Source: CAYJPV01 sp964372095 (GTDB taxonomy: Bacteria; Acidobacteriota; Vicinamibacteria; Vicinamibacterales; JAKQTR01). From it: DNA of 64,000 nucleotides. Every line of letters begins with the position of its first letter. The first letter of the stretch is position 1. The DNA lies in NCBI GenBank assembly GCA_964372095.1, contig CAYJPV010000006.1, positions 124,001 through 188,000 of the forward strand. The letters run 5' to 3'. This document shows positions 19,039-27,400 of the stretch, one piece after another. Both the position numbers and the translations under genes were made by a program. The notes under the pieces were generated by a model that worked only from the letters and a program-made list of their open reading frames with translations, ran no database searches and was not told the DNA's origin.

Positions 19039-19421
19039 CAGCGGGCCCTCCCGGTCTCGACGTGGCAGTCCCAGCAGTAGGGGTGCACGTCAAGGTAGTC
19101 GTGGCAGCGGTCGCAGGACGCCTTCTTGTCGGTGTGGCACTGCAGGCAGGTCCCGGTCAGGCTCTTGCGGAACCGGCGCCCGTCGGACGTCACGTGGATA
19201 CGCTGCGCGTCGCGCACGACGTCGTCGCGCCACGTCGCGAGGATCTGCATGTGTTCGCGGCGCATGACGGAGACGTCTTCCAGGCAGCGATCGGCGTTGG
19301 CCGGCTTCTGGATCTCCGGGGCGCGGGTCTCGGCGCCCGTCGCCATGCCCCACCAGAACGGCAGGGCCGCGATCGCGACAAATAGTACAAGGCCCGGAAT
19401 GATCTTGCCGGCGTCATACAT
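19038..19421 (-). CDS. dsrJ: DsrJ, triheme cytochrome c
   Basis: A 127-residue membrane-anchored periplasmic cytochrome. An uncleaved N-terminal helix (about 8-28, IPGLVLFVAIAALPFWWG) precedes three CXXCH haem sites: CLQCH (92-96), CDRCH (103-107) and CWDCH (116-120). Cys46, in ADRCLEDV, may be the unusual haem-ligand Cys known in DsrJ. Start overlaps the dsrK end by 8 bp. Together with DsrO it forms the periplasmic side of the complex. Confidence 0.93.
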   Translation of the reverse strand: MYDAGKIIPGLVLFVAIAALPFWWGMATGAETRAPEIQKPANADRCLEDVSVMRREHMQILATWRDDVVRDAQRIHVTSDGRRFRKSLTGTCLQCHTDKKASCDRCHDYLDVHPYCWDCHVETGRAR

Positions 19422-21030
19422 CGCTGGCCTCCCCAGTCTCGAACATGGGTCGCCCGCGCAGGTCCTTCTGGCGCGCGGTCTCGCCGTCCATCACGAGGGC
19501 GTTCCCCACCAGTTCGTGCACGCCGGTGACTTCCACCCCGGGCGCCCAGTACTCGACCAATGGCGGCAGGGTGGCGCGATCGATGGCGCAGACGCAGGCG
19601 AGGTGGTTCACGCCGTGTTTGTCCCGCACCTGGGTGACCGCCTGCCCGCGGGGCAGCCCCCCGCGCAGCCGCATCTCCATGTTCTCGTCATTGCCAAGGC
19701 CCGCACCGCCCGCGCAGCAGAACGTCTGCTCGCGAATGGTGTTCTCCGGCATCTCGAAGAAGTGGTTGCACACCCCCCGGATCACGTGGCGCGGTTCTTC
19801 CAGCAGGCCCATGGCCCGGGAGGGGTTGCACGAGTCGTGGAAGGTCAGGCGCACGTGGTCGTTGCGGGACTTGTCGATCTTGAGTTTGTTGTGGTGCATC
19901 AGGTCGGCGGTGAATTCGCAGATGTGCACCATCTTGGTGGAGGCCGCATTGTCGAAGCGGGTACCGGTGATCGGCGAGACCGGGTGCTCCAGGAAGTCCG
20001 CCGGCCCGTTCAGCGTGTCCATGTACTGGTGGATCACGCGCCACATGTGCCCGCATTCCCCGCCGAGAATCCACTTCACGCCCAGGCGTTTCGCCTCGGC
20101 GTAGATCTTGTAGTTGAGGCGCTTGATCGTCTCGTGCGACGTGAACAGGCCGAAGTTGCCCCCTTCCGACGTATACGCGCTCAGGGTGTAGTCCAGCCCG
20201 ATGTGCTCGAAGAGCAGCAGGTACCCCATGAACGTGTAGATGCCCGGGTCGGCGAAGTAGTCGGCCGACGGCACGACGAACAGGAGTTCGGCGCCCTTGC
20301 GGTTGATGGAGGGCGTGATCTTGACGCCCGTCATGTCGGCGAGTTCGTCGCAGAGGAACTCGATGTTGTCCTTGAAGGTGTGGGGCTGGATACCCAGGTG
20401 GTTCCCGGTGCGGTGGCAGTTGGCCACCGGCTCTATCACCCAGTTGATATTGAGCCCGACCAGGTTCATCAGTTCCCGCGCGGCCATCGTGATTTCGGCC
20501 GTGTCGATGCCGTACGGGCAGAACACCGAGCAGCGCCGGCACTCGGTGCACTGGTAGAAGTAGTAGTACCACTCCTTCAGCACCTGGGGCGTCAGTTCGC
20601 GGGCGCCGGCCAGGCCGCCGAGCAGGCGGCCGGCCAGGGTGAAGTCCTTGCGGTAGATGGAGCGCAACAACTCGGCGCGCAGCACCGGCATGTTCTTCGG
20701 ATCGCCGGAGCCGATGAAGAAGTGGCACTTGTCGGCGCACGCGCCGCAGCGCACGCAGACATCCATGAAGAGCCGCAGGGAGCGGTACTTGTCGAGGCGC
20801 TCCGCCAGGCCCTTGTGCAGAATCTCGCGCCAGTTCTCGGGCAGCTTCCAGTCGTCGTCCATCGGCGACCAGTCGCGCGGGTTCGGAAAGCCGAGATAGA
20901 TCAGGTTCTTCGCGGCGGCCGGATAACTCCACGAGCCTTGCCGCGCTTCGAAGTTAATCGCAGGGTCGAGCCAGTCGGCGGCGGCCGGCGCCCAGTGGTC
21001 CTGCAGCAACTGCTCAGGCGTCTTCTTCAT
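19414..21030 (-). CDS. dsrK: DsrK, HdrD-like catalytic subunit
   Basis: A 538-residue cytoplasmic iron-sulfur protein that is thought to reduce or oxidise the DsrC disulfide/trisulfide. Two ferredoxin-type clusters lie at about 95-170 (CVRCGACADKC; CTECRRCSVFCPYG). The C-terminal CCG domain holds the noncubane cluster site: HDSCNPSRAMG, then CCAGGAGLG, then CVCAIDR, as in other DsrK. ATG 21030 overlaps the dsrM stop by 4 bp; the frame is open further upstream through dsrM, but that part is antisense-like and rejected. Three other proteins with CCG (HdrD-type) domains lie elsewhere in the window. Confidence 0.95.
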   Translation of the reverse strand: MKKTPEQLLQDHWAPAAADWLDPAINFEARQGSWSYPAAAKNLIYLGFPNPRDWSPMDDDWKLPENWREILHKGLAERLDKYRSLRLFMDVCVRCGACADKCHFFIGSGDPKNMPVLRAELLRSIYRKDFTLAGRLLGGLAGARELTPQVLKEWYYYFYQCTECRRCSVFCPYGIDTAEITMAARELMNLVGLNINWVIEPVANCHRTGNHLGIQPHTFKDNIEFLCDELADMTGVKITPSINRKGAELLFVVPSADYFADPGIYTFMGYLLLFEHIGLDYTLSAYTSEGGNFGLFTSHETIKRLNYKIYAEAKRLGVKWILGGECGHMWRVIHQYMDTLNGPADFLEHPVSPITGTRFDNAASTKMVHICEFTADLMHHNKLKIDKSRNDHVRLTFHDSCNPSRAMGLLEEPRHVIRGVCNHFFEMPENTIREQTFCCAGGAGLGNDENMEMRLRGGLPRGQAVTQVRDKHGVNHLACVCAIDRATLPPLVEYWAPGVEVTGVHELVGNALVMDGETARQKDLRGRPMFETGEASDV

Positions 21031-22043
21031 GCGCGTTCGCTCGGGAGGTGTTCGCCCTCCGGTTGGGCGTCGAGGGTGTAACCCGCCGCCAGGAGTTTGT
21101 CCTTGAACTCGTGTTCCCACTCCGCGTAGGTATGGCCTTCCACGGCGGGGTTCCAGGGGTTGATGTGACGCCGGCGGCGGTTGTCGTTGGCCAGCGTCTT
21201 GGTGGGACTGAGGAAGATGCCGCCCATGTGCATCAGCTTGCTGAACGGGAAGTACAGCAGCAGGGAGCTGACCAGGAACAGGTGCACGAACACCGCCGCG
21301 TCGAGCCCCGCCGGCACGCGGGGCTGGAACGCCACCAGGCCCATCGTGAGCTGCTTGACCGCCAGCAGATCCACCTTGCCGAGGTGACGCATGTACAGGC
21401 CGCTCAGCCCCACCGCCAGCAGCAGCAGCAGCGGGAAGTAGTCCGCAGGCAGCGACAGGTACCGCAACTGGCGATCGACCAGGCGGCGGCCGAGCAGGAA
21501 CAGCAGCGCGCCCAGGAGCAGGGCATCCGTCAGGAAAATGGTGGGCGTGGTGAGCTGGAAGAACCCGTCCCAGCGTTCCAGCATCGCCAGCAGGGCCGGC
21601 GGCGGCTCGAAGAAGAACCGCAGGTGCCTCAACAGGACGACGAGCAGGGAGTAGTGAAACGCCAGTGACGCCGCCCACAACAGGCGTTCGGATACGTAGA
21701 CGGGCCACTGCCCGGCCCCGCGGCGCACGCGGGTGTTGCGGAACAGCGACCGGAACAGGACGACATCGAGGAACAGGCGCAGGAGCGCCTCGCGGCCGTT
21801 CCGGGGGCTGTCCAGCGGCGAGTGGCGAATCCAGGACAGGGACGACTGCTGGCCGGCAACGGTGGTGATGTTGAACGGAACCGGCGCGCGGCCCCAGACC
21901 ACGACGCGGTAAACGAAGCCCACCAGGAAGACGGCGAGCGCCAGGCCCGGCAGCACCACGCCCGCGGCCAATGGCAGTCCCGCGCTGAGCCAGCCGAGCA
22001 GCACGAGGGCCACGACGGCAAGCAGGGCATACACCGATCTCAT
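21027..22043 (-). CDS. dsrM: DsrM, NarI-like cytochrome b subunit
   Basis: A 338-residue membrane subunit that binds haem b and links quinol to DsrK. Helices at about 5-45 (YALLAVVALVLLGWLSAGLPL), 125-145, 180-205, 225-245 and 270-290. The DsrM-type end is clear: YFPFSKLMHMGGIFLSPTKT. Overlaps the upstream gene and dsrK by 4 bp on each side (ATGA), giving tight translational coupling. Confidence 0.93.
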   Translation of the reverse strand: MRSVYALLAVVALVLLGWLSAGLPLAAGVVLPGLALAVFLVGFVYRVVVWGRAPVPFNITTVAGQQSSLSWIRHSPLDSPRNGREALLRLFLDVVLFRSLFRNTRVRRGAGQWPVYVSERLLWAASLAFHYSLLVVLLRHLRFFFEPPPALLAMLERWDGFFQLTTPTIFLTDALLLGALLFLLGRRLVDRQLRYLSLPADYFPLLLLLAVGLSGLYMRHLGKVDLLAVKQLTMGLVAFQPRVPAGLDAAVFVHLFLVSSLLLYFPFSKLMHMGGIFLSPTKTLANDNRRRRHINPWNPAVEGHTYAEWEHEFKDKLLAAGYTLDAQPEGEHLPSERA

Positions 22044-22612
22044 GCCTTCACCTCCATGAACACCGGAACGGCGGTGCCGCCGGCGGCCGGCTCGACCTCG
22101 TCAGGACTGCCGGCATCCATCCCGAGCCGGTCGTAGATCGTTGCCACGCGACGCCGGATGGCCCGCACCCGGATCTCCTGGATGTCGTCGCGGCAGCGTG
22201 CATAGGCGTCGAACGCCACGAGCGCCAGGTCATCCACACGCTGGTCCAGGGCGTCGCGCGTCGCCGCGTCCAGCGCGCCCCCCCAGACCGCGCGCACCGC
22301 GCGCTTGAGCAGGAAGATGAAGCCGATCGCCTCCGAAGGCGACTGGCCGCGCACGGCCTGCGTCCGCATGATCGGATCCAGTGCCACGAGACAGGCGTCG
22401 CGGCCGGCATCAGGCGTCACCAGGACGCGGAGCACGGCCTCGGTGCCTTCGTGAATGCGATAGCCCAGGGGATTGCGGGTGGGATCGGGCGTGCCCCGGA
22501 TCAGCTGTACAGCCGGGGCGGAGTACGACGAGAAGACCAGATCCCGCCACGCGTCGAGAAGAGGCTGGTAGCGGGTCTCGAGGACGGCTGCCACGTTCGG
22601 GTCACACTGCAA
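22040..22612 (-). CDS. RsbRD_N-type protein leading the dsrM operon
   Basis: A 190-residue soluble helical protein of the type found directly before dsrM in many sulfate reducers (RsbRD N-terminal domain family). The motif block is YRIHEGTEAVLRVLV and LDPIMRTQAVRGQSPSEAIG. Function in Dsr organisms is unknown; the fold in its namesakes is a sensory or regulatory domain, and assembly or signalling roles are possible. Start choice: the frame is open from 22642, but the sigma-54 promoter P2 predicts RNA from about 22627, so TTG 22612 (preceded by GAGGAG at a 7-bp spacing) is preferred. Stop overlaps the dsrM ATG. Confidence 0.75.
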   Translation of the reverse strand: MQCDPNVAAVLETRYQPLLDAWRDLVFSSYSAPAVQLIRGTPDPTRNPLGYRIHEGTEAVLRVLVTPDAGRDACLVALDPIMRTQAVRGQSPSEAIGFIFLLKRAVRAVWGGALDAATRDALDQRVDDLALVAFDAYARCRDDIQEIRVRAIRRRVATIYDRLGMDAGSPDEVEPAAGGTAVPVFMEVKA

Positions 22613-22637
22613 GGCGTTACTCCTCGCCCGACAGTGG

Positions 22638-22653
22638 AGCAACAGCCGTGCCT
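22638..22653 (-). promoter_or_regulatory. Putative sigma-54 promoter of the dsrMKJOP operon (P2)
   Basis: Minus strand AGGCACGGCTGTTGCT matches TGGCACG-N4-TTGCW at every fixed position except the first base. GG at 22652-22651 and GC at 22640-22639 are separated by exactly 10 bases. RNA start expected near 22627, 15 nt before TTG 22612. Confidence 0.72.
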
Positions 22654-22745
22654 AACCTTCCTGGCGGAGACCCTGACGCAATAGACCTGGAATCAACAAC
22701 TTACGAGCATCGATCGTCAGGCGGCATCAGCGGTCGGGTTGGAGC

Positions 22746-22761
22746 GCTACGTATGCGTAAC
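22746..22761. promoter_or_regulatory. Putative activator site for P2
   Basis: Minus strand GTTACGCATACGTAGC, the GTTAC-N6-GTRAC dyad with one mismatch in the second half. Centre about 102 bp upstream of the P2 GG, within the range seen for the other promoters. Confidence 0.45.
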
Positions 22762-22774
22762 ATCCAGGGCGAGA

Positions 22775-22811
22775 CGTGGACCCTCCGACACACGATGTTG
22801 GAGGGTCCACG
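22775..22811 (-). terminator. Stem-loop terminator after dsrC
   Basis: A perfect 12-bp stem, CGTGGACCCTCC (22775-22786) and GGAGGGTCCACG (22800-22811), around a 13-nt loop, 34 bp beyond the dsrC stop. No strong T-run. It sits between dsrC and the P2 promoter region, as expected for the end of the dsrAB-to-dsrC transcript. Confidence 0.68.
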
Positions 22812-22844
22812 CAGGCCGCAGGCCGTTGATGGTCGTCTGGAATC

Positions 22845-23162
22845 CTAGACGCAACCCGTGGGCTTCGGCAGACCGGCGACCTTGCAGGCGCCTTTGGCCG
22901 GCCCCGACGGGAACAGGGCGTAGATCGTCTTGAGGTCGCACCCGGTTTCTTTGCACAGCTTCCGGATCATCGGCGCCACGCCGAACTGCAGGAAGTAGTT
23001 GCGCAGGTAGTTGACGACCTTCCAGTGTTCGTCGGTCAGCGTGTCGACGCCTTCGGTCGCAGCCAGGGCAGCGGCAACCTTCTCATTCCATTCCGTGGGT
23101 TCCAGGATGAAGCCGTCTTCGTCGACGCCGACGCTGACATCTCCGTGCGTAAAAGTCGCCAT
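22845..23162 (-). CDS. dsrC: DsrC, sulfur-carrier partner of DsrAB
   Basis: A 105-residue DsrC with both functional C-terminal cysteines: Cys93 (GACKVAGLPK) and Cys104, the penultimate residue (PTGCV), separated by 10 residues as in true DsrC, so this is not a TusE-type relative. These form the disulfide/trisulfide that DsrAB makes and DsrK processes. Typical N-terminal part (WNEKVAAALAATEGVDTLTDEHWKVVNYLR, given in pieces: residues 25-54). Last gene of the yeiH-dsrAB transcript, followed by a strong stem-loop. Confidence 0.96.
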   Translation of the reverse strand: MATFTHGDVSVGVDEDGFILEPTEWNEKVAAALAATEGVDTLTDEHWKVVNYLRNYFLQFGVAPMIRKLCKETGCDLKTIYALFPSGPAKGACKVAGLPKPTGCV

Positions 23163-23165
23163 CTC

Positions 23166-23750
23166 TCAGTCCTCCGTTGAAACGCCCGCGGCAACAGCCC
23201 CGGGGTGGGTGTGAATGTGTGTGTAACCCGTGGTCTTCTCGGCCCGCTCGAGGCTGCGCAGAAACTCGGCCGACGGACGGTACCCGAGCACCGTCGCACG
23301 GGAGACGGCTGCACGCGCCTCATCGACCTTGTCCGTGGCGAGCAGGGCGACGCCGCGGAAGTAGTGTCCGGCCGCGTGGTCCGGGTCGAGTTCGACCACG
23401 CGTTCACAGCAGGCCAGCAGGTCCTGCGCCTGGCCCTGGTAGAGCATCGCCTGGCCCAGGTTGAAGTGGGCCTGAACGAGGTCAGGTTTCCGGCGGAGGG
23501 CTTCGCGGTTGGCGTCCGCTGCGCCCGGGAAGTCCCACCGCAGCAGCAACGCGCCACCCAGATTGACCCAGGCCTGGACCATGTCCGGATCGATCGCCAG
23601 CGCGGCACGATAGGACTCGGCGGCTCGCTCGGCGAACCCGCGATGCGTGTACGCGAGGCCGAGGTTGTAGTGGGCGGCGGCGGACGCCGGGTTTGCCTCG
23701 ACGTGCTGCCGGCACCGCTCAACCCGGTCGATCACCGATTCGTTACTCAT
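23166..23750 (-). CDS. TPR-repeat protein in the dsr operon
   Basis: A 194-residue soluble protein made almost wholly of tetratricopeptide repeats (AAAHYNLGLAYTHRGFAERA; AWVNLGGALLLRWDF; AHFNLGQAMLYQGQ; GHYFRGVALLATD). No signal peptide, so cytoplasmic. TPRs hold protein partners; position directly before dsrC (3-bp gap) suggests a role in assembly or interaction of Dsr proteins. Overlaps the preceding HEAT-repeat gene by 8 bp. ATG 23750 chosen over the longer frame because it follows GGGAGC. Confidence 0.78.
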   Translation of the reverse strand: MSNESVIDRVERCRQHVEANPASAAAHYNLGLAYTHRGFAERAAESYRAALAIDPDMVQAWVNLGGALLLRWDFPGAADANREALRRKPDLVQAHFNLGQAMLYQGQAQDLLACCERVVELDPDHAAGHYFRGVALLATDKVDEARAAVSRATVLGYRPSAEFLRSLERAEKTTGYTHIHTHPGAVAAGVSTED

Positions 23751-24255
23751 GACTGCTCCCATCCAGCACGGCCCGGAACGCCGCCAGCGCCGCACATTCC
23801 CTCGGTCCTGCTCCGTCCACCGCCCGCTCGAGGGCCGAACGGTACCGCGTCACCAGGCCAGGCGCCGAGGTGGCGATGGCGCCGAGCGCGCGCAACAGTT
23901 CCGCCAACAATCCCCGATCGTCTTTGCACGCCACCAGGGCCGCCACGTACGGCGCGACCAGATCCGGTGACCGTCGCCCGATCTCTCCCAACCCGATCAG
24001 CCCGGGCCCGCCCCTCGTGGCCGACTCGTCGTTGAGGGCCCACATCAGCCGCCGGATCACGTCGCGAACCAGCAGGGGATGCGCGAGGGCCGCTTCGCCC
24101 AGTGCCCGCGCGGCACGGGCGCCGACCACCTCATCGCTATCCCAGAGCCTCGCCACCAGATGCCGCACCGTGCGCGGGTTGCTGCGGACCAGTTCCGCCA
24201 GCCGGGCATCCGCCCCGGTCTGGAGCAGGGCCCGTATCTCGTCTTTCAGGCCCAC
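23743..24255 (-). CDS. HEAT-repeat-like protein in the dsr operon
   Basis: About 170 residues of paired helices of HEAT type (RLWDSDEVVGARAARALGEA; LLVRDVIRRLMWALNDES; GLIGLGEIGRRSPDLVAPYV). Cytoplasmic, no cofactor motif. GTG 24255 is the probable start, overlapping the dsrN end by 10 bp; an upstream in-frame start at 24348 would extend it into dsrN. A second HEAT-like protein (38842-39669) lies in another redox operon here, so helical scaffold proteins seem a theme. Function unknown. Confidence 0.68.
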   Translation of the reverse strand: MGLKDEIRALLQTGADARLAELVRSNPRTVRHLVARLWDSDEVVGARAARALGEAALAHPLLVRDVIRRLMWALNDESATRGGPGLIGLGEIGRRSPDLVAPYVAALVACKDDRGLLAELLRALGAIATSAPGLVTRYRSALERAVDGAGPRECAALAAFRAVLDGSSHE

Positions 24256-25631
24256 CCCGGGGCCCCAGCCCGCCTGGCCGCCGCGGCGACCATTCCCGAC
24301 GCCCAGGCCCGTGTGCCCGATGCGTGCAGATGGACGTAGGAAGCCCAAGTGGATCCGACCACGAAGGCGTCCCGGCCGTCACCGATGCCCGTCCCACGAT
24401 CGAGGCGCAGAGCGGATGGCACGGCAACGGGCTCCACGAGGCGCGAGTAGTGAAACTCGTGCCCGCGCAGGCGTGTCCCGATCGGAAAGAACGGGTTGGT
24501 CCGATCGACCTGCGCGTCCACGTACCCGTGGCCTTGCGGCCGGCCCGTCTGTTCAACCGACACGTCGAGCACGCCAGCCATGGGGTACGCCTGGCCGTCG
24601 ACCCGCAGCTCGCGCGAGAGGTACATCAGCCCGCCGCACTCCGCGTAGATGGGCACGCCGCTCGACGCGGCCGCGCGCACCGAAGCGAGGAAGGGGGTGT
24701 TCCCGGCCAGGGCGGACGCATGGGTCTCGGGGAATCCTCCCCCGATGTACAGGGCGTCGATGGGCGGCAACGCCGTCGCGCGCAGCGGTGATACCTCGAC
24801 AACCTCAGCGCCCGCGGCGACCAGCGCCTCGAGGTTCTCGGGGTAATAGAACATGAAGGCTTCGTCCCGCAGCACGCCAATACGCACGTGTCCGGGCCGC
24901 GCTGGTTCCTGTTCGTCGGAATCCGGAAACGTCACGGGCACGGCCGTCCGCGCGAGTTCCAGCAGGGCGTCCATGTCCACGTGATCGACCACCGCCTGGG
25001 CGGCCGTGGCCACAGCCGTCTCCGGCCCGCCGTGTTCTGCCGTCGTCACCAGGCCCAGGTGCCGCGACGGCAGCGGGTCGGCGCTGAAACGGGGCAGCAC
25101 CCCGACGACGGGCGGGCCGCCGAGGGCATCGAACGCGGCGGCAATTGTCCTGGCGTGACGGGCATTCGCCACGCGGTTGAGCACGACGGCGCCGATGCGG
25201 AGATCGGGGTCGATGACGGCGCACCCCCGCACGCATGCCGCCAGGGTTCGAGTAGCTTTCGTCGCGTCCACGACGATGACGACCGGGGCGCCGAGCAGTT
25301 TCGCGAGTTCGGCGGTCGAGTGCGTGCCTTGAGCATCGACACCGTCGTGCAGCCCGCGGTTGCCTTCGACCAGCACGACGTCGGACGCAGCCACCCGGCA
25401 CACCGAGTTCCCGATGGCTGCCGCCGACATGAGATACGTATCCAGGTTCCGGCCGGGCCGGCCCGCCGCCACGCCCATCCAGGCGGCGTCGATGTAGTCC
25501 GGCCCCTTCTTGAAGGGAGCGACCCCGATCCCTCGATCCCGCCACGCCCGCGCCAGCCCGATCGTCAGGAGCGTCTTGCCGGCGTCTCCGGACAGGCCGG
25601 ACACGACGAGGCGGGGAACCTGGAGGATCAT
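24246..25631 (-). CDS. dsrN: DsrN, siroheme amidase (cobyrinate a,c-diamide synthase family)
   Basis: A 461-residue ATP- and glutamine-dependent amidotransferase of the CobB family that makes siroheme amide, the DsrAB cofactor. N-terminal P-loop VVSGLSGDAGKTLLTIGLA (about 8-26) with substrate motif FKKGPDYIDAAWM. C-terminal class I glutaminase-like domain: catalytic Cys in YAECGGLMYLSRE, His in SYVHLHA. Assigned as dsrN rather than cobalamin cobB because it lies between dsrL and dsrC and no other cobalamin gene is near. Starts 7 bp after dsrL. Confidence 0.92.
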   Translation of the reverse strand: MILQVPRLVVSGLSGDAGKTLLTIGLARAWRDRGIGVAPFKKGPDYIDAAWMGVAAGRPGRNLDTYLMSAAAIGNSVCRVAASDVVLVEGNRGLHDGVDAQGTHSTAELAKLLGAPVVIVVDATKATRTLAACVRGCAVIDPDLRIGAVVLNRVANARHARTIAAAFDALGGPPVVGVLPRFSADPLPSRHLGLVTTAEHGGPETAVATAAQAVVDHVDMDALLELARTAVPVTFPDSDEQEPARPGHVRIGVLRDEAFMFYYPENLEALVAAGAEVVEVSPLRATALPPIDALYIGGGFPETHASALAGNTPFLASVRAAASSGVPIYAECGGLMYLSRELRVDGQAYPMAGVLDVSVEQTGRPQGHGYVDAQVDRTNPFFPIGTRLRGHEFHYSRLVEPVAVPSALRLDRGTGIGDGRDAFVVGSTWASYVHLHASGTRAWASGMVAAAARRAGAPGWA

Positions 25632-25638
25632 GGCAACC

Positions 25639-27363
25639 CTACACCAGATCCAGGAACCCGCACGGGCACTCTTCCGCGCACTTCTTGCAACCGTCGCACA
25701 CCTTGATGTCGATCGTGTAGTAGTGGCCCTGCTGCGGCGCCGGAATCTTCTTCACGCAGTTGTTCTGGCAGTACATCCAGCAGCGTTCGCAGCCGAAGCA
25801 GAGGCCGCAGGAGAAACACCGGGTCGTTTCGGCCAGGGCCGACTCCACGTCGATGCCCAGGTCCACCTCTTCGGTCGGCCGCGCGAGCCGTTCCTGGGGG
25901 CCGAGTCCTTTACGGACGGCCCGGGCCTTCGGCTCGTAGAAGTCCATCTTGATCCGCTCGGGGCCGATGACGGGCCTGACGGGCGGAGCCTGCGGCTGCA
26001 GGCCCTGGAGTGCGGCGTGAATCGACTCGGCCGCTTTCCGGCCCTGGCCGATGGAGATCGTGGCCAGTCCCAGTCCGACGGAGTCTCCGCCGGACCACAC
26101 GCTGTCCATGTTGGTCCGGCCCCACGTATCGACGTTGAGCCACGCCCCCTTGACTTCGACCGCACCCAGGCTCGCCCAGTCGGGCTCCTGGCTCACGGCC
26201 GTGATCAGGGTATCGACCGGCATCTCGTACACGTCCCCTTCGACGGGCACGGGCCGGCGGCGTCCGGATTCATCCGGCTCCCCGAGGGTCATCCGCTGGA
26301 CGGCCAGGGCGGTCATGCGGCCGCTGGCGTCGCGCACGACGCGGGCGGGCGCCGCGAGGTACTCGATCTGGATACCTTCCTCGAGCGCTTCTTCGATTTC
26401 ACGGGCGATCGCGGGCATCTCGGCGCGTGTGCGGCGATACAGCACGGTGACGTGGGCGCCGAGCCTCCGCGACACGGCGGCCGCGTCGGAGCCGAGGCGC
26501 AGCGACACCCTCGCGGCGTCGATGGCCGTGTCTCCGCCGCCGACGACCACGACGCGTTCGCCCACTTCGACGGGATTCCCGGCGTTGACGCGGTTCAGGA
26601 ACTCCGTGCCGGTGTAGACCCCCGCGCCCGCTTCCCCGGCCATGCCGAGGCTGCGTCCCTTGTGGGCGCCGATGCCGACAAAGACGGCGTCATAGTCCTG
26701 GCGCAACTGGTCGAGCGTCACCTCCTGGCCGATGGTGACGCCGCATTTCAACTCGACGCCGAGGTCGAGGATACGCTGGATCTCGGCATCGAGGACCTCG
26801 CGCGGCAGCCGGTACTCAGGGATGCCGTAGCGCAGCATCCCGCCGGGCTTGTCCAGCGACTCGAACACGGTGACGGCGTAGCCCCGGCGCGCGAGCTGGT
26901 AGGCGCAGGAGAGCCCGGACGGGCCGGCGCCGACGATCGCGACCTTGCCGCGCGAATGCCGGGGTTCGAGCACGGGCAGCGGCAGCGCGCGCGCGATGGC
27001 ATAGTCGCCCATCACGCGCTCGACTGCGTTGATGGAGACCGCCCCGTCCTTGGCCGTTCGGTTACACGAGGCTTCGCACGGATGCGGGCACACGCGTCCC
27101 ATGACGGACGGGAACGGGTTGGTCTCCACCTCGATCTTCCACGCCTGGGTCCACGCGTCGTCGAGGCTGAGCCCCAGCTTTTCGCGCTGGGCCACCGTGG
27201 TCAACCAGCCCCGGATGTCGTTGCCGCTGGGGCAATGGCCGACACAGGGCGCCAGTTTCTCGACGGCGACCGGGCGAAGCGGCGAGATTTCGGATCCGCC
27301 TCCCCCTCCGCCGGAGCGCGCGACGAACGGTTTCTTGTCTTCTTTCTTTTTCAGGAGTGCCAT
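25639..27363 (-). CDS. dsrL: DsrL, NAD(P)H:acceptor oxidoreductase partner of DsrAB
   Basis: A 574-residue iron-sulfur flavoprotein related to the small subunit of glutamate synthase. After a Gly-rich linker (about 18-24) come an N-terminal [4Fe-4S] Cys set (APCVGHCPSGNDIRGWL; GRVCPHPCEASCNR), an FAD fold (VAIVGAGPSGLSCAYQLA), an NAD(P) fold (VVVVGGGDTAIDAARV) and a C-terminal ferredoxin domain (CFSCGLCFGCERCWMYC; CDGCKKCAEECPCG). DsrL couples DsrAB to NAD(P)H. It is best known in sulfur oxidisers but also occurs in some reductive dsr sets. ATG 27363 preferred over GTG 27375. Found with dsrD, which is reported separately as unusual. Confidence 0.9.
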   Translation of the reverse strand: MALLKKKEDKKPFVARSGGGGGGSEISPLRPVAVEKLAPCVGHCPSGNDIRGWLTTVAQREKLGLSLDDAWTQAWKIEVETNPFPSVMGRVCPHPCEASCNRTAKDGAVSINAVERVMGDYAIARALPLPVLEPRHSRGKVAIVGAGPSGLSCAYQLARRGYAVTVFESLDKPGGMLRYGIPEYRLPREVLDAEIQRILDLGVELKCGVTIGQEVTLDQLRQDYDAVFVGIGAHKGRSLGMAGEAGAGVYTGTEFLNRVNAGNPVEVGERVVVVGGGDTAIDAARVSLRLGSDAAAVSRRLGAHVTVLYRRTRAEMPAIAREIEEALEEGIQIEYLAAPARVVRDASGRMTALAVQRMTLGEPDESGRRRPVPVEGDVYEMPVDTLITAVSQEPDWASLGAVEVKGAWLNVDTWGRTNMDSVWSGGDSVGLGLATISIGQGRKAAESIHAALQGLQPQAPPVRPVIGPERIKMDFYEPKARAVRKGLGPQERLARPTEEVDLGIDVESALAETTRCFSCGLCFGCERCWMYCQNNCVKKIPAPQQGHYYTIDIKVCDGCKKCAEECPCGFLDLV

Positions 27364-27400
27364 GGCGTGTCTCACCGGGGCCCGCGCGTGCGCGAGCGAA

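Noticed and set aside
21031..21708. A longer dsrK extended upstream
   Set aside because: The extra residues lie fully within dsrM in another frame and have no similarity to DsrK; ATG 21030 with the ATGA overlap gives the standard length.
24246..25631. Cobalamin-synthesis cobB
   Set aside because: Same family, but position between dsrL and dsrC and absence of other cobalamin genes favour dsrN.
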